From CAKSFT01 sp045603125 (GTDB taxonomy: Bacteria; Bacillota; Clostridia; UBA1381), in assembly GCA_045603125.1 (NCBI GenBank), contig JAZULN010000016.1, positions 1 to 13,586 on the forward strand: a stretch of 13,586 nt of DNA, read 5' to 3'. Numbering within the stretch: position 1 is the stretch's first letter; every line of letters starts with the position of its first letter. Positions 1-6,242 of this stretch are shown piece by piece. Under the pieces are notes generated by a model that was not told where the DNA came from, did no database searches, and saw only the letters and a program-made list of their open reading frames with translations. A program made the position numbers and the translations under genes.

Positions 1-65
1 AAAGACTGTATAATCTAGATGCCAGTAGTTTTTAGTTAAAATTTGTAACAAGTTGAAAAGATATT

Positions 66-740
66 TTAGCCATATATATCACCATCATTGTACTTGTCAA
101 TAAGCTGTAGAATGTTTTTATTTGTATTTGAAAGCAACCAACGAAAAACTTCCTGACTATTATAGGTATCACTCCATGCATCATGTCCATTTTCAGGGTA
201 AATGGTAAGTTTGGCCTTTCCACCACATTTGTTTATAGCATCAACCAGTTTTATTGATTCTTCTTTAAAAACAACAGTATCTTTTGCACCATGAAACGCC
301 CAAACCGGTACATTTACAAGTCTGGAAGCATTCCAGTACATTCCACCGCCGCAGATAGGAACAATTGCTGCAAACAATTCCGGCAAACTCATAGCAAGTT
401 GCCATGTTCCATATCCTCCCATACTTGCTCCCATAAGATAAATTTTATTTTTGTCAGTAAATTTTTCATCATATATTTTAAAAACAAATCTTTTTAGTTG
501 TTCAAACATATCGAACCATGTATTTTGTGAACATTGGGGAGCCACTGTGATAAACGGAAATTCCAAGTGCTTATTAATAATATTAAAATAGGGATTATTT
601 TTCAAAATATGAATATCATTTCCTATGCTGCCGGCTCCATGAAGGAATATAATTACAGGAAACCTATCCCCATTCTTATAACCATCCGGAAATCTAATTA
701 TATACTTTAAATTTTCTGATTGTTCAATTTTAATATTCAT
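66..740 (-). CDS. alpha/beta-hydrolase esterase (prolyl-oligopeptidase / PHB-depolymerase-like)
   Basis: Predicted cytoplasmic serine hydrolase of the alpha/beta-hydrolase fold; no signal peptide or membrane segment is visible. Numbering from an upstream TTG at 770, the oxyanion-type HGAG is at residues 44-47, the nucleophile elbow GASMGG at 114-119 (Ser116), the likely acid is Asp164 in GAKD, and the His is H196 in ENGHDAW, so the triad looks complete. The family contains esterases, acyl-peptidases and dienelactone-hydrolase-like enzymes; the substrate cannot be read from the sequence. Start: I prefer the ATG at 740, which gives about 224 residues and has AGGG five bases upstream. The TTG at 770, with GAGG nine bases upstream, would add a Lys-rich decapeptide that is not part of the fold. 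The gene stands alone, about 440 bases downstream of carB on the same strand and separated from it by a terminator. Confidence 0.85.
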   Translation of the reverse strand: MNIKIEQSENLKYIIRFPDGYKNGDRFPVIIFLHGAGSIGNDIHILKNNPYFNIINKHLEFPFITVAPQCSQNTWFDMFEQLKRFVFKIYDEKFTDKNKIYLMGASMGGYGTWQLAMSLPELFAAIVPICGGGMYWNASRLVNVPVWAFHGAKDTVVFKEESIKLVDAINKCGGKAKLTIYPENGHDAWSDTYNSQEVFRWLLSNTNKNILQLIDKYNDGDIYG

Positions 741-838
741 ACAAACCCTATCTTTCGACTTTTTCGACAATCTTTATATCCTCATATCAAATCAGTCTCA
801 AATACACAGACGAGCCTTTAAAAAATTTCTTTTAGAAA

Positions 839-866
839 ATTTTACATACATCAATTATAAAATCAA
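839..866 (-). promoter_or_regulatory. weak candidate promoter for the esterase gene
   Basis: On the minus strand a TTGATT box (861-866) lies 16 bases upstream of TAAAAT (839-844). It would start a transcript near 832, roughly 90 bases before the esterase start. The region is AT-rich, so chance matches are likely. A stronger promoter lies further upstream at 1099-1127. Confidence 0.3.
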
Positions 867-893
867 CGCACATTTTAGATGCCATACTTTTTA

Positions 894-1099
894 GCGATAT
901 ACTCGCTCACGCTCATGCAATATATTTTCACTTTGTTTAAATGCGATATAACTCCGCTTTGCTCCGTTGCGATATGACATAAATTCCTTTTCTCGTGCCG
1001 CAGGCACATATCGCATTACGCAGTAATATATCGCACCGCAGGATATATCACAAATTCCGCAAGAAATTTATATCGCTGATTTCATCTTCGATGAAATCA
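894..1099. repeat. mosaic intergenic repeat: mirrored GCGATATA boxes with mini-hairpins
   Basis: Four boxes of the form GCRATATR occur at 894, 917, 943 and 969. Four inverted boxes (CATATCGC or TATATCRC) occur at 1007, 1027, 1044 and 1069. They are nested around a centre near 991: 969 pairs perfectly with 1007, 943 with 1027 and 894 with 1069; the 917/1044 pair is imperfect. Small hairpins lie between the right-hand boxes: GTGCC-GCA-GGCAC (995-1007), ATTAC-GCA-GTAAT (1015-1027), and a perfect ten-base stem with a TTC loop (1077-1099). No ORF covers it. Similar box-and-hairpin stretches occur between clostridial genes, but I cannot name the family. It occupies most of the gene-free stretch 771-1184; the remainder shows only the promoter candidates and a terminator. 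Confidence 0.7.
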
Positions 1100-1127
1100 T
1101 TATACCACACCCATTTACCCATTGCAA
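1099..1127 (-). promoter_or_regulatory. sigma-A type promoter reading into the mosaic repeat
   Basis: On the minus strand TTGCAA (1122-1127) is followed, after 17 bases, by a consensus TATAAT (1099-1104) preceded by an extended TG. Transcription would start near 1092, pass through the mirrored repeat, and could continue into the esterase gene at 740. It lies downstream of the carB terminator, so it would be an independent start. Confidence 0.55.
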
Positions 1128-1153
1128 TAGATTTTCTTTAATTTAAAATACGC

Positions 1154-1181
1154 AAAAACCGAGGCATAAACCTCGGTTTTT
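1154..1181 (-). terminator. rho-independent terminator of carAB
   Basis: AAAAACCGAGG (1154-1164) and CCTCGGTTTTT (1171-1181) form a perfect 11-base stem with a six-base loop, three bases beyond the carB stop codon. Read on the minus strand, the stem ends in a T-run. The element is nearly symmetric, so it could also stop plus-strand transcription. Confidence 0.9.
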
Positions 1182-1184
1182 TAA

Positions 1185-4100
1185 TTATTTAATATCGTCA
1201 ACTGCGATAATTTCTGTTTTTTCTATTGTGTACTTTTCTTCCATAATCTGAACAAGTGCCTGCAAGGTATCTAAAGATGTCATAACCGAGATTGAACATT
1301 CAATTGCAGTTCTTCTGATTTTAAATCCGTCACTATTTACATTGTTGGCTTTGCTCGGAATATCTACAATAAAGTCAATCATACCGCTTCTGATGATATC
1401 CAAAATATTCGGAACACCTTCTGAAACCTTTTTACATACCTCAACCTTAATACCATTATCGCCAAGGAATTTCGCAGTACCGGTGGTTGAAATAAACTTA
1501 CAACCAAGTTTGTCAAGCTTTTTAGCAAGCGGAAGGAACTTTTCTTTTTCGCTATCTCTGATTGACGCAAAAATTCTTGAATCCTTCTTTGGAATACTTG
1601 TTCCTGCTCCCACAAAGCCCTTAAACATCGCCTCCGAGAAGTTGTTACCGATACCTAAAACTTCACCGGTTGAACGCATTTCAGGGCCAAGGCTTACTTC
1701 TACCTGTGGCAATTTCTCGGTTGAGAATACCGGAACTTTAATTGCAACAGTCTTAGTTTCCGGTGCAATTCCTGTCTCATATCCCATGCTCTTTAGTGAC
1801 TCGCCAAGCATGATTCTTGTTGCGATTTCGATAACCGGAACATTTGTAACCTTTGTGATATACGGAACTGTACGGCTGGAGCGTGGGTTAACCTCTATAA
1901 TATACAGTTCGTCACGGTATTCTATGAACTGAATATTTATCATACCGATTACATTTAGTTCTACCGCAATTCTATAGGTTACATCCTTAATCTTTTCAAT
2001 AATTTTATCCGAAATATTCTGAGGTGGATAGATTGAAATAGAGTCACCTGAGTGAACACCGGCTCTTTCTAAGTGTTCCATAATACCCGGAATCAACACA
2101 TCTTTGCCATCGCAAATAGCGTCGACTTCGATTTCACGACCGCCAAGATAACGGTCTATTAAAACTGGGTTTTCCTTATCCTTATGGAAGGCTTCTTTTA
2201 AGTATCTTACAAGCTCGCCTTCGTTATGGGTGATTTCCATACCTTGTCCACCTAAAACGTAGGAAGGTCTTACAAGTAGCGGATACTCAAGCTTATTTGC
2301 CTCAGAAATTCCCTCGTCAACCGACCAGACAGCCTTACCCTTTGGTCTTTTTATATCCAACTTTTCCAAAAGCTCGTCGAACTTTTCTCTGTCTTCTGCC
2401 TCATCAATATGCTTTGGCTGAGTTCCCAAAATTGGGATGTTCTTTTTTGCAAGGAAGTTTGCAAGCTTAATTGCAGTTTGTCCACCAAACTGAAGCACTA
2501 CCCCTTCCGGTTTTTCAAGTTCAATGATGTTATATACATCTTCCTCGGTTAGCGGCTCAAAATAAAGCTTATCCGAGATGTCAAAATCGGTACTTACAGT
2601 TTCAGGGTTATTGTTAATGATTATTGTTTCAACATCGTTTTTCTTTAATGCAAAAACGCTCTGAACACTACAATAGTCAAACTCCACGCCCTGACCGATT
2701 CTAATAGGGCCTGAGCCGATAACGATAACCTTTTTCTTATCACTTGGAATTGCTTCGTTTTCCTCGTCGTAGGTTGAGTAATAGTAAGGAGATATCGCCT
2801 CATATTCACCGGCGCAGGTATCAACCTTCTTATATACCGGAATAACACCCAATTCGATACGCTTATTACGGATTTCCTCTTCAGAAACACCCATCAAAAG
2901 TGCCATGCCCTTATCTGCAAAGCCCATTTTTTTATAATATCTCATCATGGTCTTTGTAAGGTCGGAAACCTTCATTTCCTTTAGCATTTCTTCTGCATCA
3001 ACTATATTTTTAATCTTATTTAAGAAGAAGATATCCATTCCCGAAATCTCGGCAATTCTCTCTAAGCTATAGTTTCTTCTGATAAGCTCTGCCAGATTAA
3101 ATAGTCTTTCATCGTCAGGAACAACAACCTTGTTTTTGAGTTCCAAGGTGGTCATATTCTTAGCACTTTCCCGCTCTAAGTTAAACTGACCGATTTCCAG
3201 TGAACGAACGCCCTTTAGGAGCGCTGATTCAAGGTTATTTCCGATAGACATAACCTCACCTGTTGCCATCATCTTTGTGCCAAGGTTTCTCTTTGCACCA
3301 AAGAATTTATCAAATGGCCACTTTGGAATCTTTGCAACAACATAGTCGACCGATGGCTCAAAGCATGCATAGGTCGTGCCGGTTACTGCATTCTTAATCT
3401 CGTCAAGGTTATATCCTAAAGCGATTTTTGATGCAATCTTTGCAATAGGATAGCCTGTTGCTTTTGATGCTAAGGCAGATGAACGGCTAACACGTGGGTT
3501 GATTTCGATAACTGCGTATTCAAAGCTATCAGGATTTAAGGCAAACTGAACATTACATCCGCCCTTGATCTCGATTGAATCAATGATATCAAGTGCTGCC
3601 TTTCTTAGCATATTATATTCCTTAGCACCCAAGGTTAGTGCAGGTGCAACAACTATAGAGTCACCTGTGTGAACGCCGACAGGGTCGATGTTTTCCATAC
3701 TGCAGACGGTGATTCTATTGCCTTCCCCGTCTCTTATAACTTCAAACTCTATTTCCTTCCAGCCTTTAATAGACTTTTCCAAAAGTGCTTGTCCAACACG
3801 GCTTAGGTGTAGACCCTGAGATAAAATTTCAACCAACTCCTGCGGATTTTCCGCAATACCGCCGCCTGTACCACCTAAGGTATATGCAGGACGAACAATT
3901 ACAGGGTAACCGATTTTTTCCGCAAATTCGATACCTGTCTCTACATCGGTTACAATCTCACTTGGTGCGATTGGCTGGTTGGTTCTCTCCATAAGCTTTT
4001 TAAAGCTATCACGGTCTTCGCCTTCCTTAATCGACTCAATGCTTGTGCCGATAACTCGCATATTATATTTATCTAAAATTCCCTTATCGTATAGTTCACA

Positions 4101-4397
4101 GGTAAGGTTTAAGCCGGTCTGACCGCCCATACCTGCAATTACGCTATCGGGTCTTTCTTTTTCTATAATCTTTTCAAGGTACTCAATTGTTAAAGGTTCA
4201 ATATAGGTGCGGGTTGCCACGCCTCTGTCGGTCATGATTGTCGCAGGGTTTGAGTTTACCAAGATTACCTCAATTCCCTCTTCCTTTATTGCTTTACAGG
4301 CCTGGGTTCCCGAATAGTCAAACTCTGCTGCCTGACCGATAATAATAGGACCCGAACCGATAACTAATACTTTTTTTATTGACTTATCTAATGGCAT
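1185..4397 (-). CDS. carB: carbamoyl-phosphate synthase large subunit
   Basis: Makes carbamoyl phosphate from bicarbonate, ammonia and two ATP, feeding pyrimidine and arginine synthesis. At 1070 residues it is full length for the family. It shows the internal duplication: a dinucleotide-like IGSGPIIIGQ near residue 13 and a second copy IGSGPIRIGQ near 558, each followed by an ATP-grasp module with RPxYxLGGxG (RPAYTLGGTGGG, then RPSYVLGGQG) and INPRVSRSSA or VNPRSSRTVP. The C-terminal 130 residues or so, from about 940, form the MGS-like allosteric domain containing STTGTAKFL. The start ATG has GAGGTG upstream, lying inside the end of carA; carA stops one base before it, so translation is probably coupled. 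Nothing in the synthetase half looks degenerate, which contrasts with the partner CarA. Confidence 0.98.
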   Translation of the reverse strand: MPLDKSIKKVLVIGSGPIIIGQAAEFDYSGTQACKAIKEEGIEVILVNSNPATIMTDRGVATRTYIEPLTIEYLEKIIEKERPDSVIAGMGGQTGLNLTCELYDKGILDKYNMRVIGTSIESIKEGEDRDSFKKLMERTNQPIAPSEIVTDVETGIEFAEKIGYPVIVRPAYTLGGTGGGIAENPQELVEILSQGLHLSRVGQALLEKSIKGWKEIEFEVIRDGEGNRITVCSMENIDPVGVHTGDSIVVAPALTLGAKEYNMLRKAALDIIDSIEIKGGCNVQFALNPDSFEYAVIEINPRVSRSSALASKATGYPIAKIASKIALGYNLDEIKNAVTGTTYACFEPSVDYVVAKIPKWPFDKFFGAKRNLGTKMMATGEVMSIGNNLESALLKGVRSLEIGQFNLERESAKNMTTLELKNKVVVPDDERLFNLAELIRRNYSLERIAEISGMDIFFLNKIKNIVDAEEMLKEMKVSDLTKTMMRYYKKMGFADKGMALLMGVSEEEIRNKRIELGVIPVYKKVDTCAGEYEAISPYYYSTYDEENEAIPSDKKKVIVIGSGPIRIGQGVEFDYCSVQSVFALKKNDVETIIINNNPETVSTDFDISDKLYFEPLTEEDVYNIIELEKPEGVVLQFGGQTAIKLANFLAKKNIPILGTQPKHIDEAEDREKFDELLEKLDIKRPKGKAVWSVDEGISEANKLEYPLLVRPSYVLGGQGMEITHNEGELVRYLKEAFHKDKENPVLIDRYLGGREIEVDAICDGKDVLIPGIMEHLERAGVHSGDSISIYPPQNISDKIIEKIKDVTYRIAVELNVIGMINIQFIEYRDELYIIEVNPRSSRTVPYITKVTNVPVIEIATRIMLGESLKSMGYETGIAPETKTVAIKVPVFSTEKLPQVEVSLGPEMRSTGEVLGIGNNFSEAMFKGFVGAGTSIPKKDSRIFASIRDSEKEKFLPLAKKLDKLGCKFISTTGTAKFLGDNGIKVEVCKKVSEGVPNILDIIRSGMIDFIVDIPSKANNVNSDGFKIRRTAIECSISVMTSLDTLQALVQIMEEKYTIEKTEIIAVDDIK

Positions 4398-4398
4398 A

Positions 4399-5439
4399 TT
4401 ATTTCACCTCTCCCCAAACACCTGTAAATAATTTTTTTACTGTAAGACCATCACTCAAATTTTCGGGGATAAACTGAACCCCCTGGGCCTTATCCTTCAA
4501 ACTGTCAAATCCTTCAATGCTCTTATCATTTACATTTTCAAAAGTTACTTTAACGCCCTCCGGCATATTAGTAACAACATAGTTATGGTTCTGGCATGTT
4601 ACATATACCTTACCATCGGTCAAATCCTTGACAGGCTGATTTGAACCATGGTGACCGAACTTTAACTTCTCAATTTTTGCACCCAAGGCAAGAGCTATAA
4701 TCTGATGCCCTAAAGAAACGCCTGCCATCGGGATTTTACCAAGAAGCTTTTTAACATTTTCCAAGGTTTCACTCGCATCTTCCGGATTTCCGGCACCGTC
4801 TGAAATAAATAGTGCCTTGTGGTCACCCGCAAAAATCACATCTGCGGATGTTGATTTCGGATACACCTTAATTTTGCAATCTTCCTTTATGAGTCCCTCA
4901 ATCAAACCATCTTTCGATCCCATATCAAGCACGGCTACATCATATTTTCCGCCGTTATTTATAATATATTCTGAATTTTCGGTTGTTTCTTTGTTTCCTA
5001 CAAAAGACATAAGGTTTTCGATTTCTTCTTTTGGAGTGTTTGCCTTTACAATAACACCCCTCATTGTGCCATTATCACGGATAGTTTTTGTAAGGGCTCG
5101 GGTATCGATTCCATAAAGACCAACAACCCCCTGCTCCTTTAAATAATCATCAAGACTCATCTCACATCTGAAGTTAGATGGTGTATCACATTTTTCACGG
5201 CATATAAGTGCTGATAAATGCGATTTTTTCGACTCAACATCCTCAAGATTTATTCCGTAATTTCCTATCAATGGAAATGTCATAACGACAATTTGTCCGG
5301 CGTATGCAGGATCTGTTATAATTTCCTGATAACCTACCATACCGGTTGTAAAAATCACTTCACCGCAAATATTTTTTGCTTTTCCAAACATTTCGCCGGT
5401 AAAAATCTTCCCATTTTCTAAAATTAGTTGTGCTTTCAC
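4399..5439 (-). CDS. carA: carbamoyl-phosphate synthase small subunit, glutaminase site degenerate
   Basis: By family this is the glutamine-amidotransferase subunit that passes ammonia to CarB. The N-terminal CPSase small-chain domain (about 1-140) is well kept (GEVIFTTGMVGYQEIITDP). The class-I amidotransferase domain (about 165-346) is recognisable from LGHQ (243-246), FGHHGSNQPV (261-270) and CQNH (282-285). The catalytic residues are not kept: the GICLGHQ motif reads GVSLGHQ with Ser242 (codon TCT) for the nucleophilic Cys, the FxHPE motif reads FIPE with Ile324 for the catalytic His, and SNGPGDP reads SDGAGNP (213-219). Glu326 remains. I infer that the subunit cannot hydrolyse glutamine and serves structurally, making the enzyme ammonia-dependent. 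Start is GTG with GGAGG seven bases upstream; 346 residues is slightly short for the family. Confidence 0.96.
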   Translation of the reverse strand: MKAQLILENGKIFTGEMFGKAKNICGEVIFTTGMVGYQEIITDPAYAGQIVVMTFPLIGNYGINLEDVESKKSHLSALICREKCDTPSNFRCEMSLDDYLKEQGVVGLYGIDTRALTKTIRDNGTMRGVIVKANTPKEEIENLMSFVGNKETTENSEYIINNGGKYDVAVLDMGSKDGLIEGLIKEDCKIKVYPKSTSADVIFAGDHKALFISDGAGNPEDASETLENVKKLLGKIPMAGVSLGHQIIALALGAKIEKLKFGHHGSNQPVKDLTDGKVYVTCQNHNYVVTNMPEGVKVTFENVNDKSIEGFDSLKDKAQGVQFIPENLSDGLTVKKLFTGVWGEVK

Positions 5440-5477
5440 GAAAATTCCTCCCTGTCTTATTTAACTTGAAACAACCT

Positions 5478-5531
5478 AAAAATAATGCATATTATACATT
5501 TTATGCATTATTTTTATGCATAATTATGCAT
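5478..5531 (-). promoter_or_regulatory. palindrome cluster in the carA leader (possible operator or attenuator)
   Basis: Four ATGCAT sites (5485, 5503, 5516, 5526) fall in 47 bases inside the predicted carA leader. 5516-5531 is a perfect 16-base palindrome. AAAAATAATGCATA (5478-5491) and its exact complement (5502-5515) form a 14-base stem with a ten-base loop; on the minus strand its right arm ends in five T. That arm can also pair with the ATAATGCATA copy further upstream in the transcript, giving two exclusive folds as in an attenuator. The stem has only two G-C pairs, so a protein operator is equally possible. I see no PyrR-type binding loop. Confidence 0.5.
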
Positions 5532-5549
5532 TATCTTTTTATCTACTAT

Positions 5550-5578
5550 ATTTTATCATTTACGACCAATAATGTCAA
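5550..5578 (-). promoter_or_regulatory. carAB promoter
   Basis: On the minus strand a perfect TTGACA (5573-5578) is separated by 17 bases from TAAAAT (5550-5555). Transcription would begin near 5543, about 100 bases upstream of the carA GTG, and run through the ATGCAT palindrome cluster. Confidence 0.75.
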
Positions 5579-5742
5579 TAGTTTTAACTGTTAAAAAATC
5601 AGGTTTTGTAATATTATTACTATTAAAATATATATTTTGTTTTATTTCAGTAAAATTTACATAAAAACCCCTTGTTCGACAGGCATCAAAAACCCTTTTG
5701 CCATAATTAACAAACTTAGTTCATGTATCTCTTTATGCAAGG
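5579..5742. other. AT-rich spacer between divergent promoters
   Basis: No ORF, RNA gene or strong hairpin is seen here. The only structure is a six-base inverted repeat at its right edge, TATGCA-AGG-TGCATA (5734-5748), which carries the same ATGCA motif seen in the carA leader. Confidence 0.5.
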
Positions 5743-5876
5743 TGCATAGTGCTACTTTTACGTCAAAAGACTTGTTTTTTGTGTGACTTTGTGGTATAAT
5801 TAGCACGAATTGAACAACTTCAATTCATATGCCGGTTCTTTTGCATATTTTTTTAATTATAAAGTAGCATTATGCA
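5743..5876. repeat. inverted repeat flanking the phage-module promoter
   Basis: TGCATAGTGCTACTTT (5743-5758) is repeated in inverse as AAAGTAGCATTATGCA (5861-5876), matching at 15 of 16 positions. The copies lie upstream and downstream of the promoter at 5772-5800. They could be paired operator sites or the ends of an inserted element; the second copy also forms part of the leader stem. Confidence 0.55.
5772..5800 (+). promoter_or_regulatory. promoter of the phage-derived operon
   Basis: A consensus TATAAT (5795-5800) is preceded by an extended TGG, with TTGTTT (5772-5777) 17 bases upstream. The start point would be near 5807, exactly where the first leader hairpin begins, leaving an untranslated leader of about 112 bases. 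Confidence 0.7.
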
Positions 5877-5895
5877 AAACGGGTGTGTTCCGGCA
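5807..5895 (+). ncRNA. structured 5' leader, candidate cis-regulatory RNA
   Basis: Two helices lie between the promoter and the first start codon. The first is GAATTGAA-CAAC-TTCAATTC (5807-5826), a perfect eight-base stem with a four-base loop. The second is bipartite: TGCCGG (5830-5835) pairs with CCGGCA (5890-5895), and inside it TTTTGCAT (5839-5846) pairs with ATGCAAAA (5872-5879). Between the two segments is an asymmetric internal loop of 3 and 10 bases, and the apical loop has 25. I recognise no known riboswitch consensus. The stem ends about ten bases before the ribosome site, so it could control initiation. Confidence 0.5.
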
Positions 5896-5918
5896 AATTT
5901 TAAGAAAGGAAAGTTTAA

Positions 5919-6242
5919 ATGATCGATTATTTATACTACAAAATCACCTATAAGGGTACAATTTTTAACAATGAAGCTGAATTTGAGAAGTATGAAAAGT
6001 TGGCAGAAAGGTATATAAAATCTCAAATCAACGACTCGGTGGAATATGAACCGTCGGAGCTCTATGACTGCATCATAGCAGTAGCAGAAACATTATATGA
6101 AAACAACGGTGCTCTTAACTTAAAATCCGAATCAGTGGACGGATATAGTGTTACATATTCTTCGGATTTTTCTAAAAATCTATTAAATATTTTAAAGCTA
6201 TATCTTCCGAAAAAGTTACTTTACAGGGGGATTATAACATGA
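5919..6242 (+). CDS. phage head-tail-connector-like protein (gp6-like)
   Basis: This 107-residue protein resembles the small head-tail connector or neck proteins of clostridial siphophages. Seen in the sequence: an N-terminal DYLYYKITYKG followed by a helical stretch FEKYEKLAERYIKSQI, a second helix where these proteins carry the 'AVAEVLY' segment (IIAVAETLYENNG, about 53-65), the KSESVDGYSVTYSSD block (about 69-83), and the LYLPKKLLYRGI ending. In phages such proteins join the capsid portal to the tail. Here no terminase, portal, capsid or tape-measure gene is nearby, so the role in this organism is open. GAAAGGAAAG lies upstream of the ATG. The stop overlaps the next start as ATGA, which implies coupled translation. 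Confidence 0.7.
   Translation: MIDYLYYKITYKGTIFNNEAEFEKYEKLAERYIKSQINDSVEYEPSELYDCIIAVAETLYENNGALNLKSESVDGYSVTYSSDFSKNLLNILKLYLPKKLLYRGIIT

Noticed and set aside
820..843. A hairpin with T-run on the minus strand, as a terminator.
   Set aside because: The stem is almost wholly A-T with one mismatch or bulge; in DNA this AT-rich it is not convincing as a terminator.
894..1099. The repeat ladder as a CRISPR array.
   Set aside because: The repeated boxes are only eight bases long, half are inverted, spacing varies from 17 to 26 bases, and no cas gene is present.
1342..1932. A 196-codon open frame on the plus strand opposite carB.
   Set aside because: It is antisense to a highly conserved part of carB, has no ribosome site, and its low-complexity Ser/Pro/Ile composition is typical of a shadow frame. 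The frames at 4817-5116 and 13030-13272 were rejected on the same grounds.
5440..5545. A PyrR-type attenuator in the carA leader.
   Set aside because: No PyrR binding-loop consensus and no GC-rich terminator with antiterminator were seen; only the AT-rich palindromes are present.
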